This document shows, piece after piece, positions 31,182 to 40,097 of a DNA stretch of 64,000 nt. The notes below the pieces were generated by a model that worked only from the letters and a program-made list of their open reading frames with translations, searched no databases and was not told the DNA's origin. The position numbers and the translations under genes were made by a program. The DNA is from VFMC01 sp963791635 (GTDB lineage Bacteria > Actinomycetota > Acidimicrobiia > Acidimicrobiales > Ilumatobacteraceae), in assembly GCA_963791635.1 (NCBI GenBank), contig CAWBTC010000005.1:1054001-1118000 (forward strand), given 5' to 3'. The first letter of the stretch is position 1. Each line of letters starts with the position of its first letter.

Positions 31182-32143
31182 CGCTTCGTCGCCCTCGGGT
31201 GAGCGGTGCGATACACCTGCATCAGGCGTTCCGAGCTCACCTTCGTGTACACCTGGGTCGTCGACACCGAGGCGTGACCGAGCAACTCCTGCACCACGCG
31301 CAGGTCGGCGCCGTGATCCAGCAGATGTGTGGCGCACGAGTGTCGCAACACGTGCGGCGACAGGTGGCCCGGATCGATGCCGGCACGACGGCCGTATGCC
31401 TTCACCACCGACCAGGCCAACTGCCGACTCATGCGCCCGCCTCGCTGGTTGAGGAACACGGCCTCGGCATCTCCACGACGGGCGAACCGGGCCGGTTCGA
31501 GATGCCTGCGACCTGACTCCCCCAGCCAGTCTCGGAGTGCATCGATCGCCACCCGTCCAACGGGCACCAGCCGCTCCTTCGAGCCCTTCCCGTACAGCCG
31601 CGCCGTGCGGTGGTCGACGTCGACGTCACCGATCGACAGACCACACACCTCGCTGATGCGCGCACCGGTCGCGTAGAGGAACTCGAGCATCGCCCGATCG
31701 CGCATCGACACCGGGTCGGTGCCGTTCACCGCGTCGAGCAGACTCGTCACCTCCGCCTCGCTCAACGGCTTCGGCAGACCCGCCGGCACACGAACGCCCT
31801 CGAGATCGCCCGTCGGATCGTCGGCGCGCATGCCCTCTTCGACGAGGAAGCGGTGCAGCATCCGGATCGCAGCCAACTGACGTGCCACCGACGCAGGAGC
31901 GGCGGAGGTGCGCCGAACCGATACGAACGATTCGATGTCGGTCCCCGCGACCGTGCTGAGGTCGAGCCCGCGCTCATGGGCCCAGGCCCAGTAGCCGTTG
32001 AGGTCGCGTCGGTAGGCGGCCAGCGTGTTCGCCGAACGGCCGCGTTCGGCTGCCATCCAGGAGAGGAACTCCTCGGCCTCGAGCGGAAGCAGGTCGTCTT
32101 CGGCATCGGCATCGCGCAGCCGCACGGCGCGGGCCACGTGCAA
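31178..32143 (-). CDS. xerD: Tyrosine recombinase XerD
   Basis: A 321-residue site-specific recombinase. The N-terminal SAM-like core-binding domain (residues ~20-105, 'FLSWMAAERGRSANTLAAYRR') is followed by the catalytic domain with all six residues: Arg162 ('ATGARISE'), Lys186, His264 and Arg267 ('HVLRHS'), His290 ('LLGHASVSTTQVYT') and nucleophile Tyr299. With XerC it resolves chromosome dimers at dif. Location in the conserved pyrG-Nudix-xerD order (as Rv1699-Rv1701) identifies it as the housekeeping enzyme rather than a phage integrase. Start is TTG 32143, or GTG 32137; both directly follow the Nudix stop. Confidence 0.95.
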   Translation of the reverse strand: MHVARAVRLRDADAEDDLLPLEAEEFLSWMAAERGRSANTLAAYRRDLNGYWAWAHERGLDLSTVAGTDIESFVSVRRTSAAPASVARQLAAIRMLHRFLVEEGMRADDPTGDLEGVRVPAGLPKPLSEAEVTSLLDAVNGTDPVSMRDRAMLEFLYATGARISEVCGLSIGDVDVDHRTARLYGKGSKERLVPVGRVAIDALRDWLGESGRRHLEPARFARRGDAEAVFLNQRGGRMSRQLAWSVVKAYGRRAGIDPGHLSPHVLRHSCATHLLDHGADLRVVQELLGHASVSTTQVYTKVSSERLMQVYRTAHPRATKR

Positions 32144-32755
32144 TCACCCGCCATCACTGGTGGAACGCAGCTCTCGCTCCACCAGCAACAGACCGACGAT
32201 CGTCTTCGCATCGCGGATCTCGCCGCTCGTCACCATCGCGAGCGCCGTCGCGAGCGGCACATGCACCACCTCGGAATGCAACTCCTCCGGCCCGTGGGTC
32301 TCGCGTTCGACCTGACGCAGATCGGTGGCGAGGTACAGGGAGAGCACCGAGTCGGTCATGCCGGCCGACGGGTAGAAGTCGAGCAGGTGACGCATCGAGC
32401 CGGCCTCGAGACCGACCTCCTCCACGAGCTCGCGCGCTGCGGTCACCACGGTCGGCTCGTCGGGGATGTCCCGCATCCCTGCTGGGATCTCCAACACCAA
32501 GTCGTCGAACGGCGCCCGGTACTGGCGCACCAGCACCACCGACGGCGTGCCCTCGGCGTCGAACAGCAGGGGCACCGCAGCCACGGCACCGGGCGAACGC
32601 ACGATGTCGCGCTGGAACACCTCACCATCAGGCGACTCGAAGCGTGCGACCGCGACGTGCCAGACATGGCCCTCGTGCACCCTGCGGTCACCCAGGTGTC
32701 GAAAACCGGAAGCCGATCGTTCTCCGCCGTCGACAGCGGCGTCCGCAGCGGTCAT
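32144..32755 (-). CDS. ADP-ribose pyrophosphatase (Nudix hydrolase)
   Basis: A 203-residue Nudix enzyme. The Nudix box is 'GMRDIPDE' followed by 'PTVVTAARELVEEVGL', with one extra residue before the first Glu, a variation also seen in the mycobacterial orthologue (Rv1700). 'LEIPAG' precedes it, and 'FYPSAGMTDSVLSLYLA' follows, matching the ADPRase subgroup. It would hydrolyse ADP-ribose to AMP and ribose-5-phosphate. ATG 32755 overlaps the pyrG stop by 4 nt and the stop abuts xerD, forming pyrG-Nudix-xerD-HD. Confidence 0.93.
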   Translation of the reverse strand: MTAADAAVDGGERSASGFRHLGDRRVHEGHVWHVAVARFESPDGEVFQRDIVRSPGAVAAVPLLFDAEGTPSVVLVRQYRAPFDDLVLEIPAGMRDIPDEPTVVTAARELVEEVGLEAGSMRHLLDFYPSAGMTDSVLSLYLATDLRQVERETHGPEELHSEVVHVPLATALAMVTSGEIRDAKTIVGLLLVERELRSTSDGG

Positions 32756-34404
32756 GCCACCGACGGCTTGGCGACGGGCTCGTCGACCACGAACAAGTGC
32801 GGTGCACGAGCCTCGCGACGGGCGAGCGCAGCGTTCACCAGGTCGCGGAACAGCGGATGTGGGCGATCGGGGCGGCTCTTGAACTCGGGATGCGCCTGCG
32901 TGCCCACCCAGAACGGATGGTCGTCGAGCTCCACGAACTCCACGAGTCGACGATCCGGCGACAGGCCACTGCAGCGCAGACCGGCAGCCTCGAGGCGCGG
33001 CTTGAGATGGGCGTTCAACTCGTAGCGGTGACGATGACGCTCGCTCACCACCGGCTCGCCGTACGCGGCGTAGACACGTGTGCCCGGCTCGAGGATCGCA
33101 TAGAACGCACCAAGACGCTGGGTGCCACCCTTGTCGGTCACGTCGCGCTGGTCGTGCATGATGTCGATCACCGGGTGGGGCGTGTCAGGGTCCATCTCCG
33201 TGGAGTTGGCACCGACGAGGCCCATCACGTTGCGGGCGAAGTCGATCGTCATCGCCTGCAACCCGAGGCACAGGCCGAGACATGGGATGTCGTTCTCGCG
33301 TGCGTAACCGGCAGCAGCGATCTTGCCTTCGAACCCACGCTCGCCGAACCCACCAGGGATGACGATCCCGTCGAGGTCGGCCAGACGCCCGGCTGCGAGC
33401 AGGCCCTCGACCTCCTCGGCTTGGATCCAATCGACCTCGACCTTTGCCCCGTGGTGGAACCCGGCGTGCCTGATGCTCTCGGCCACCGACAGGTATGCGT
33501 CCTGCAGGTCGATGTACTTGCCGATCAGCCCGATCTTCACCGGCTTCGTCGCGGCCTCCACCTTGTCGACCACGTCCTGCCACGGCTGGAGATCGATCGG
33601 GGCGTCGATGCGCAGCACCTCGCACACCGTCGTGTCGAAGCCTTCGCCGTGGAGGATGAGGGGCAATTCATAGATGTTGCGGGCGTCGGCGGCGTTCACG
33701 ACAGCACCCTCGTCGACGTTGCACAAGTTCGAGATCTTGCGCTTCAGGTTGTCGCTGAGCGGAGCTTCGCTGCGGCACACGATGATGTCGGGCTGGATGC
33801 CGCGGCTGCGCAGCTCCGTCACCGAGTGCTGCGTGGGTTTGGTCTTCTGCTCGCCCGACGGGCCGATGAACGGCACGAGGGTCACGTGGATGTAGCAGAT
33901 GTTGTCGCGGCCCGCATCCTTGCGGTACTGGCGGATCGCCTCGAGGAACGGGAGGATCTCGATGTCGCCCACGGTGCCACCGACCTCGGTGATCACCACA
34001 TCGACGTCTTCGGTGGCGAGGCGCCTGATCCGCTTCTTGATCTCATCGGTGATGTGCGGGATGACCTGCACGGTCTTGCCGAGGTAGTCCCCACGGCGCT
34101 CGGCGGCGAGCACGGCCTGGTAGATGCTGCCCGTGGTGGCGTTGGAGTTGCGGCTCAGGTTCTCGTCGATGAACCGCTCGTAGTGGCCGAGGTCGAGATC
34201 AGTCTCGCCACCGTCGTCGGTGACGAACAGCTCGCCGTGCTCGAACGGGTTCATCGTGCCCGGATCGACGTTCAGGTACGGGTCGAGCTTCTGCATCGTC
34301 ACTCGCAGCCCACGCAGCTTCAACAGCCGTCCGAGCGATGATGCGGTGAGCCCCTTGCCGAGGGAGCTGGCAACGCCTCCGGTCACGAAAATGTGCTTGG
34401 GCAT
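32752..34404 (-). CDS. pyrG: CTP synthase
   Basis: A 550-residue enzyme that aminates UTP to CTP using glutamine and ATP. The synthetase domain starts 'KHIFVTGGVASSLGKGL' (P-loop) with 'LDPYLNVDPGTMNPFEHGE' and 'TEVGGTVGDIEILPFLEA'. The glutaminase domain holds the nucleophile Cys in 'IPCLGLCLGLQ' and the His/Glu pair in 'GTQAHPEFKSRP'. ATG 34404 has GGAGG at a good distance; upstream sequence in the same frame is a non-coding extension. It leads the pyrG-Nudix-xerD-HD string and follows the MraY-like gene after 80 nt, which could hold its promoter. No pyrG-type initiation-slippage G run was noticed. Confidence 0.97.
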   Translation of the reverse strand: MPKHIFVTGGVASSLGKGLTASSLGRLLKLRGLRVTMQKLDPYLNVDPGTMNPFEHGELFVTDDGGETDLDLGHYERFIDENLSRNSNATTGSIYQAVLAAERRGDYLGKTVQVIPHITDEIKKRIRRLATEDVDVVITEVGGTVGDIEILPFLEAIRQYRKDAGRDNICYIHVTLVPFIGPSGEQKTKPTQHSVTELRSRGIQPDIIVCRSEAPLSDNLKRKISNLCNVDEGAVVNAADARNIYELPLILHGEGFDTTVCEVLRIDAPIDLQPWQDVVDKVEAATKPVKIGLIGKYIDLQDAYLSVAESIRHAGFHHGAKVEVDWIQAEEVEGLLAAGRLADLDGIVIPGGFGERGFEGKIAAAGYARENDIPCLGLCLGLQAMTIDFARNVMGLVGANSTEMDPDTPHPVIDIMHDQRDVTDKGGTQRLGAFYAILEPGTRVYAAYGEPVVSERHRHRYELNAHLKPRLEAAGLRCSGLSPDRRLVEFVELDDHPFWVGTQAHPEFKSRPDRPHPLFRDLVNAALARREARAPHLFVVDEPVAKPSVA

Positions 34405-34484
34405 CGAACCAACCTCCGTCTCAGGCGAACTGACAACGGGAGAGCAGCATATCGCGGCACCCCTGTCGGTCGCGCGGATGGCGG

Positions 34485-35333
34485 TCACTTCCCACGTTCG
34501 GGGAGGGCGCCGAGCCGGTCGAGGAACCGCAATGGCGGGGTCGCGTCGATCACCTTCGTGAAACTGACGTACTCGCTGACGACGTTGAGCGCCACCATTG
34601 CCGCAAGGGCCACCCACTCCCCCGTCGGCCCGGTGGCCACGACGAGACCGAAGCCGACGGCCGCACCGAGCACGTTCGAGCCGGTGTCGCCAAGCATGCA
34701 CCGCTCGCGCAGGTCGGGCACGAGCAGACCCAGCCCTGCACCGAGCACGACCGTCATCGCCGACAACTGCACCGCAGGGGCACCGAGCGTCGCGACCACG
34801 ACTCCGCCCGCGAGACTCACCTTCACCGTCCGTCCAGGCGCCCGGTCGAACAGGTTCCCGAGGTTGGCGCACGCAGCGATGACGACACCACCGCGAACTC
34901 CGGCCCATCCGTCACCTGGCGACGCCAACACCCCGAGCAGCACGCCCCAGACGAGCTTCACGAGACCCGTGGTCACCTTGCCGCGCACGAGTGCTCCCAG
35001 GTGGCCCTTGAACCCCTTCGTGCTCGTCGCTCCGACGAGGTCGTCGAGCAGCCCGATGAACCCGAAACCCACCGTTGCCCCGACGAAGCCCACAAGACCC
35101 TCGACATGGGCCAGCTCACGATCCGACTCCCCGCCGAACGTGATCGCGATCGAGGAAGCCGCACCGACGAACACCACGGCGAGCACGACGACCACGCCGC
35201 TCGCCACCGGCAGCACATGCCCGCGGTAGTTCGTCCGACGAAGCACGTCGGACGCGTGGAACTGGGGTGCCATCGCCCGCCACAACAGCGCAGCCACCAC
35301 CGCTCCCGCGACGAAGGCGAGCACGGCGCTCAT
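34485..35333 (-). CDS. MraY/WecA-like polyprenyl-phosphate phosphoglycosyltransferase homologue
   Basis: A 282-residue protein with about nine hydrophobic segments. 'GFIGLLDDLVG' (Asp97/Asp98), 'NLGNLFDRAPGR' and 'CMLGDTGSNVLGA' correspond to the DDxxD, N-x-x-N-x-x-D and MGDTGS catalytic motifs of MraY/WecA enzymes, which attach a phospho-aminosugar from a UDP-sugar to polyprenyl phosphate. The asparagine/aspartate block reads FDRAPGR rather than the canonical TDGLDGL, and the protein is shorter than MraY, so it is a divergent subfamily. Start ATG 35333 overlaps the upstream stop (ATGA). It is coupled to a phosphatase-fold membrane protein and murJ, which suggests lipid-linked sugar handling at the division site; no substrate is known. 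Confidence 0.83.
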   Translation of the reverse strand: MSAVLAFVAGAVVAALLWRAMAPQFHASDVLRRTNYRGHVLPVASGVVVVLAVVFVGAASSIAITFGGESDRELAHVEGLVGFVGATVGFGFIGLLDDLVGATSTKGFKGHLGALVRGKVTTGLVKLVWGVLLGVLASPGDGWAGVRGGVVIAACANLGNLFDRAPGRTVKVSLAGGVVVATLGAPAVQLSAMTVVLGAGLGLLVPDLRERCMLGDTGSNVLGAAVGFGLVVATGPTGEWVALAAMVALNVVSEYVSFTKVIDATPPLRFLDRLGALPERGK

Positions 35334-37381
35334 CGACCGGCACGCTTCACGACGGGCACCACGGACGCGACGACCCAGGGCACAGCCACCGCGAGCATGA
35401 TCAACGGCACCGCGATGCCGCTGTCGTTGAGCGCGAAGCCGAGCGACGCCACGATGCAGAACCCTGCCAGGAACACTCGCAGACCAGGGCGGGCATGCAA
35501 CGCGGGCAGCACCAACTCGCGTCGTCGCCACATGAGCGTGGCTGCGACGGTCACGATCGCGATCAGTACGTACGACCAGAAGCTCGACGTGAGGATCGCC
35601 AGGTTGCCGCGCATCTTCCGCCGGATCACCAGACCTGCATCACCGTGCAGCAGCTCATCGAGGAATCGGCCCAGGTGTGTCCGTGAGTCCGCTGGGCGAG
35701 ACAGATCGAGCACTGCCAGCGCCGCGACGAGCGCCACCGACGCCGCGCCGACGGCGACGAGAGGCTTCCAGCCGACCCGACGACCAGCCGCCATCGCGAC
35801 GACGACGGCGAACGTCGGGACGATCGCGAGTGTCCCACCGACGTCACTCCCGTACGCCGGTGCCGCGATCGCGACCGTCGTGAGGGCACCGACAGCGACC
35901 GCGATCCACGATGGTGGCACGGGCAACGCCTCGTCGCGTGACCGGTGCATCGCCAACACGGCGGTCACCACAGCGCTCACGCCGACGAGTCCGAACGCCA
36001 GGTTGCCGAATCCTTGGAAGCGCCCGGCCACGGTGGGTGTGTACCCGAGCGGGGTGTTGATCTGGAGGTGCCCACCGGTCATCACGTCCACCACCTGCAT
36101 CAGCCACAGCATGGCGGCCAGCGCCCCCACCGGTGCCCAGGCGCCGAAGCGGGAGAGGCTGCTGACCGACACTGCTGCGAGCACCGACGACACCACCGGG
36201 ATCATCACCACCACGAAGTTCAGCGGCAGCTGGTGGTAGGCCACCAGCCCGGTCGCGAAGGTCACCGACGGGTACGCCACGACGATCGGGGCGAGCATCC
36301 GCGCCAGGCGGAAGCGGCGACCGAGCGCGGCCACACCGCACAGCACCAGGAGCACGACGAGCACGACGCTCACCGGTCCGACGGCTCGGTCGCGGAGCTC
36401 GACGCGCTCGGCGAGGTCGGCCAAACGATCGTGCTGCGCCGCCCGATCGTCGTCTGCAGACTGCTCGACGGTGACTCGGATCTCCGTTCCGTTCATCGAC
36501 TCGGGGACGTCGAGACCGAACGCGGCGAGCACCGTCGGGCCCACGTCGGGCAACGTGACGTAGTCGGCCCGTCGCGTCGTGGGACTCACCAGTGAACCTG
36601 GCCCGGCAGGGCTCGTGGCGATGCGCACACCGATGACGGTCACCTCGGCACGGTCGAAGCTCGCAGACGGTGCCAGGAGCAGCACCAGTGCTCCATCAGG
36701 AACGTCGAGTGTGGCAAGCGTCCCGTCGAAACCTGCCAGGATCGCCACCCGCTCGGCGGCGACGTCGGTGCGTTGTAGGCCGTCGAGCTCGATGAGCGTC
36801 ACTCCGGCATCGATCGAGTCCGGGGGCTCGGCGGCGTACACGTCGACGCACACGTCGGTGTCCATCAACGCCGCAATCGCATCGGCACCACCATGCACGG
36901 CCGTGCGCAGACCAGCGGCCCGAAGCGACGCACCGAGCGCTCCGGGCTCCGCACCGTTCAGGTCGTCCTCGGCCGACTGTGCTGCCGCATCGAGCACGCC
37001 GGGCACACACCGCCCATCGACCACCTCGGAGGTCACGCCATCAGCCTCGACGCGGTTCCCCGAGCCGATCGACAGGTAGCCCTCGAGCGGACTCGTGGTC
37101 GTCCCGATCGCCCGCACGCTCAACACGCCGGCACGACCCAGGTAGGCGTCGATCGCAGGAGTGTCGGTGGCCACCAGATCCTGCCACCGCAGTCCGGGCA
37201 CGCTCACGATGACGACGGTGGCGGTGCGACCGAGGGGCGCGGACGCAGGCCCCGATCCAGCCGTGAACCCCACCGCGGCGACCACCGAGATCAACAGTGC
37301 GGTCGTCACGGCGAAGGCCATCGCGGCGCGATCCGGCCGGTGATGCGACGGGGTTCTGCTGTCGTCAGTTGGCACGGCCAC
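35330..37381 (-). CDS. Membrane protein with extracytoplasmic alkaline-phosphatase-fold domain
   Basis: A 683-residue protein. One membrane helix (~19-40) is followed by a ~290-residue outside domain with 'VVIVSVPGLRWQDL', 'TTSPLEGYLSIGSGNR' (candidate Thr/Ser nucleophile region) and 'LPDVGPTVLAAFGLDVPESMNG', the pattern of type I phosphodiesterases and phosphoglycerol transferases of the alkaline phosphatase superfamily. The rest (~340-680) holds about ten further helices. Several metal ligands are not obvious, so activity is uncertain. GTG 37381 overlaps the end of murJ by 17 nt; GTG 37375 also fits. Its stop overlaps the MraY-like gene. The domain order recalls lipid-linked phosphoglycerol or sugar-phosphate transferases. 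Confidence 0.8.
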   Translation of the reverse strand: MAVPTDDSRTPSHHRPDRAAMAFAVTTALLISVVAAVGFTAGSGPASAPLGRTATVVIVSVPGLRWQDLVATDTPAIDAYLGRAGVLSVRAIGTTTSPLEGYLSIGSGNRVEADGVTSEVVDGRCVPGVLDAAAQSAEDDLNGAEPGALGASLRAAGLRTAVHGGADAIAALMDTDVCVDVYAAEPPDSIDAGVTLIELDGLQRTDVAAERVAILAGFDGTLATLDVPDGALVLLLAPSASFDRAEVTVIGVRIATSPAGPGSLVSPTTRRADYVTLPDVGPTVLAAFGLDVPESMNGTEIRVTVEQSADDDRAAQHDRLADLAERVELRDRAVGPVSVVLVVLLVLCGVAALGRRFRLARMLAPIVVAYPSVTFATGLVAYHQLPLNFVVVMIPVVSSVLAAVSVSSLSRFGAWAPVGALAAMLWLMQVVDVMTGGHLQINTPLGYTPTVAGRFQGFGNLAFGLVGVSAVVTAVLAMHRSRDEALPVPPSWIAVAVGALTTVAIAAPAYGSDVGGTLAIVPTFAVVVAMAAGRRVGWKPLVAVGAASVALVAALAVLDLSRPADSRTHLGRFLDELLHGDAGLVIRRKMRGNLAILTSSFWSYVLIAIVTVAATLMWRRRELVLPALHARPGLRVFLAGFCIVASLGFALNDSGIAVPLIMLAVAVPWVVASVVPVVKRAGR

Positions 37382-39029
37382 CGCGCCTCAACAATGAGCC
37401 CGGCCGGACGCCCGCGGCAGGTACCAGCACTGCACCGAAGGCAACCGAACCGGCGAGGCCGGCGACGAGGATCGCTGCGAGCGAACCCGACCGATCCGTG
37501 GAGAACGGTCGCTGCACAGCCAGCATCACGCCAGCGGCGACCGCCGCCGCAGCGACCGAACCGATCGCGAGACGCCCGTTGGCCGCCCACCGGGGCGCTC
37601 CGATCAGCGTGCGGACGCGACGCGTCAGCAGGACCGCTGACACCGTCTGGGCCAAGCCATATCCGAGGGCGAGTGCAGCGGCCCGATCGGCGTCGGCGAA
37701 CACGGCTGACGTGATCGCCATCATCAGCACACCGCTCACGGCCGAGACGATCACGAGTCGGGCCGCGCGGCGCACCTCGTCGAGACCGAACATCACCCGG
37801 ATCATGATCACTGCGACGCCGTAGCCCATCAACCCCAGGCCGAACGCACCGACTGCATGTGCGATCGGCTCGTCGCCCTGACTACCGGCCTGCCCGAGCG
37901 ATGCGACGACACGAGCGACCGGGAACGCCAACGCCGCGAGCCCGGCGGTCGCCAATGCCAACAATGGCAGCACCACTGTCACCGAGCGATCGACCAGTAC
38001 AGCAGCTTCCTGGCTGCGGCCACGTTGCCAGGCATCGGCCACTCGAGGCGCGATCGCCGTCGCCACAGGAACGGCGAGCAGCGCGTGCGGCAGCACGAAG
38101 AACGTGAACGCGATCGTGAACACCGCAACTCCGCCCGGGGCGCCGGAACCGAGCACCATCGCCGCACCCATCGGCACGAGTGTGCCCACCACCGACAGCA
38201 TCGCCCAGCCGATCGTCGATCGGAGCGACGACACGATCGGGTCGCCCGGCGACCAGCGCGGTCGCCACCGCACACCCTGCACCGACAGCACGATGCCGGG
38301 CACTGCCGTGAACACGATCACTGCGAGGGTGGTGCCCCCGGCGAGCAGGGTGAACTGGAGACCGTCGAGGTGCAGTGTCGCCGGTTCACCATCGCGAGCG
38401 GCCCTGAACCCGAGGTAGCACGCGATCACCACCATGTTGTTCACCGCGGGTGCGAGGGCAGCTGTCGCGAACTTCCCACGGGCGGACAGTGCCGCGGTCG
38501 TGACCGCACCGATGCCGTAGAACACGATCTGAGGGATGAACACGAGCAGCATCGGAGTGATCAGCTGCCGCTTGTCGGCCACCAGCACGGCATCGTCGTC
38601 CAGCGCAGTCAGGGCCCACGCGATGAGCGGCGCCACCAGCATCACGACCGCTGCGATGCCGGCGAGGATCACGACCAACGCGCCGGCCACCACGCCAGTC
38701 GCACGACCGAGGCCGTCGTCGCCCTCGGTGCGCCGTGCAGCAACGAACGCCGGCACCAGCACTGCCTGCAGCACGCCACCGGCCACCAGCTCGAACAGCA
38801 GGTTCGGGATCATGTTGGCTGCGTGGTACGTGTCGCCCAGCGGTCCGCTGCTGAGTACGGCTGCTGCGACGAGCACTCGCACGAACCCGGTGATCCGTGA
38901 CAACAAGGTGCACGCCGTCACCACCACGGTGTCGCGTGCCATCCGCCCGCCGAGTGCCGGGCCGTCGGGCGAGATCGCCCCGGCCGCGACCGGATCGTGC
39001 CCGCCGGGGACTCCCGCGGGTTCGATCAC
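37365..39029 (-). CDS. murJ: Lipid II flippase MurJ (MviN family)
   Basis: A 554-residue MOP-superfamily transporter with about 14 helices. 'LLSRITGFVRVLVAAAVL' and 'DTYHAANMIPNLLFELVAGG' match the first MurJ helices, and 'ALSARGKFATAALAPAVNN' is also typical. MurJ flips lipid II across the membrane for peptidoglycan synthesis. GTG 39029 is chosen because it has GAGG upstream and starts 8 nt after the steB stop; ATG 38942 ('MARDTVVVT') would remove a 29-residue tail. Mycobacterial MviN carries a C-terminal pseudokinase and extracellular domain; this protein has neither and ends shortly after the last helix. A second murJ gene elsewhere cannot be excluded. Confidence 0.93.
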   Translation of the reverse strand: MIEPAGVPGGHDPVAAGAISPDGPALGGRMARDTVVVTACTLLSRITGFVRVLVAAAVLSSGPLGDTYHAANMIPNLLFELVAGGVLQAVLVPAFVAARRTEGDDGLGRATGVVAGALVVILAGIAAVVMLVAPLIAWALTALDDDAVLVADKRQLITPMLLVFIPQIVFYGIGAVTTAALSARGKFATAALAPAVNNMVVIACYLGFRAARDGEPATLHLDGLQFTLLAGGTTLAVIVFTAVPGIVLSVQGVRWRPRWSPGDPIVSSLRSTIGWAMLSVVGTLVPMGAAMVLGSGAPGGVAVFTIAFTFFVLPHALLAVPVATAIAPRVADAWQRGRSQEAAVLVDRSVTVVLPLLALATAGLAALAFPVARVVASLGQAGSQGDEPIAHAVGAFGLGLMGYGVAVIMIRVMFGLDEVRRAARLVIVSAVSGVLMMAITSAVFADADRAAALALGYGLAQTVSAVLLTRRVRTLIGAPRWAANGRLAIGSVAAAAVAAGVMLAVQRPFSTDRSGSLAAILVAGLAGSVAFGAVLVPAAGVRPGSLLRRGGRAN

Positions 39030-39036
39030 GTGGGCC

Positions 39037-39990
39037 TCACGCCCCGCGAGCCGGGATCGCGCCGTCAGCACCATCGCGGAAGCCGTAATGGCCCACCGAG
39101 CCATCCCGACCGGCCTCGAGCGCGAGCACCGCGGCCACCCACCCGAGGATCGTCTCCGCGTTGTCGACAGTGCTCACCTCGTCGCGCAGACGTCCGTCGT
39201 CGCGGATCGCGCCGACGAACGAGGGCACCGGTGCCCCGTTGTCCTGGGCGACGCGGCCCACTTCTGCAACGAGCAGGGAAACCCCAGCGTCGGCTGGATC
39301 CGACAGCGTGATCACCCGGTCGAGCATCGGTGCCGGATCGTGCACCAGATTGCGGTCGGTCACCACCAGCACCACGACATCGGTGACCTCGATCGCTGCC
39401 GGGTTCACTGCGAGCAGGTCCACCAGGCCTGCGTCCTCGAGATCACCGAACGCCGCACGCAAGACCGCCGCACCGCTCTCGACTTGTTGACCGGCGATCG
39501 CCGACACGACACCGGGGACGATCTCGGCAATGCGCTCCCCGAACACCTCCATCGGTGCGGTCTGCTCGCCGACTTGCACACCCATCACCTCGCCGACGCG
39601 TTGCGCCTGCTCCGGGTTCGTCACCAGTGGATCGATGCGCAGCTCGCCGAGCAATGTGCCGGATGTGGCGCGCAACGATCGCATCACGCCGTCCACCACG
39701 TCGTCGTCGACGTCACCGGCAACGATCACCAGCACTCCTGTGTCGGCCAGACGACCAACGAGCAGCTGCGATGGACCATCCGCCACCCAATCGTCGAGCT
39801 GGGCGAGCTCAGCAGCGAGGGCGTCGTTCTCGGCCCGCTCGACTTCGATGCTCTCCTCCGCTGCCTCGAGCCGGGCGCGAGTGCTGTCGAGCAGCGGCCC
39901 GCGCACGACCGTGGACCCGGCAGCGATGCCGACGGCGAGCGCGACGAAGACCGCGACGAGACTGAAGATGTGTTGACGGAGGCTGATCAC
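39037..39990 (-). CDS. mctB: Copper-transport / cell-separation protein MctB (SteB)
   Basis: A 317-residue protein with one N-terminal membrane helix ('HIFSLVAVFVALAVGIAAGS', residues ~7-26), a coiled-coil stretch (~35-67, 'RLEAAEESIEVERAENDALA') and a periplasmic domain. This is the MctB family: Rv1698 has been linked to copper handling in M. tuberculosis, and the corynebacterial homologue SteB acts with SteA in daughter-cell separation. The gene lies 106 nt downstream of steA and 8 nt upstream of murJ. Next to steA, the cell-separation role is the better-supported reading; copper export is an alternative. Confidence 0.92.
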   Translation of the reverse strand: MISLRQHIFSLVAVFVALAVGIAAGSTVVRGPLLDSTRARLEAAEESIEVERAENDALAAELAQLDDWVADGPSQLLVGRLADTGVLVIVAGDVDDDVVDGVMRSLRATSGTLLGELRIDPLVTNPEQAQRVGEVMGVQVGEQTAPMEVFGERIAEIVPGVVSAIAGQQVESGAAVLRAAFGDLEDAGLVDLLAVNPAAIEVTDVVVLVVTDRNLVHDPAPMLDRVITLSDPADAGVSLLVAEVGRVAQDNGAPVPSFVGAIRDDGRLRDEVSTVDNAETILGWVAAVLALEAGRDGSVGHYGFRDGADGAIPARGA

Positions 39991-40078
39991 AGCAGGGGCG
40001 TCCTGTCGGGCGTCGAGAGGTGCGACGGGTGCGATCTGTGCGAAGTGGGTGATTGCATGGGAGTCACGGGAGTTTGCC

Positions 40079-40097
40079 GCGCCACGATAGGTGGCGC
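40079..40097 (-). terminator. Possible hairpin terminator after steA
   Basis: A perfect 7-bp stem GCGCCAC/GTGGCGC with a 5-nt loop overlaps the last base of the steA TAG stop. It lacks a following U-run, so it may only protect the 3' end or attenuate read-through into mctB. Confidence 0.4.

Noticed and set aside
31178..32143. Phage or integron integrase
   Set aside because: Tyrosine recombinase lies in the conserved pyrG-Nudix-xerD housekeeping order, with XerD length and motifs; no attachment site or phage gene nearby.
34405..34484. Riboswitch or attenuator upstream of pyrG
   Set aside because: Only 80 nt, without a recognisable aptamer, hairpin ladder or initiation C/G run.
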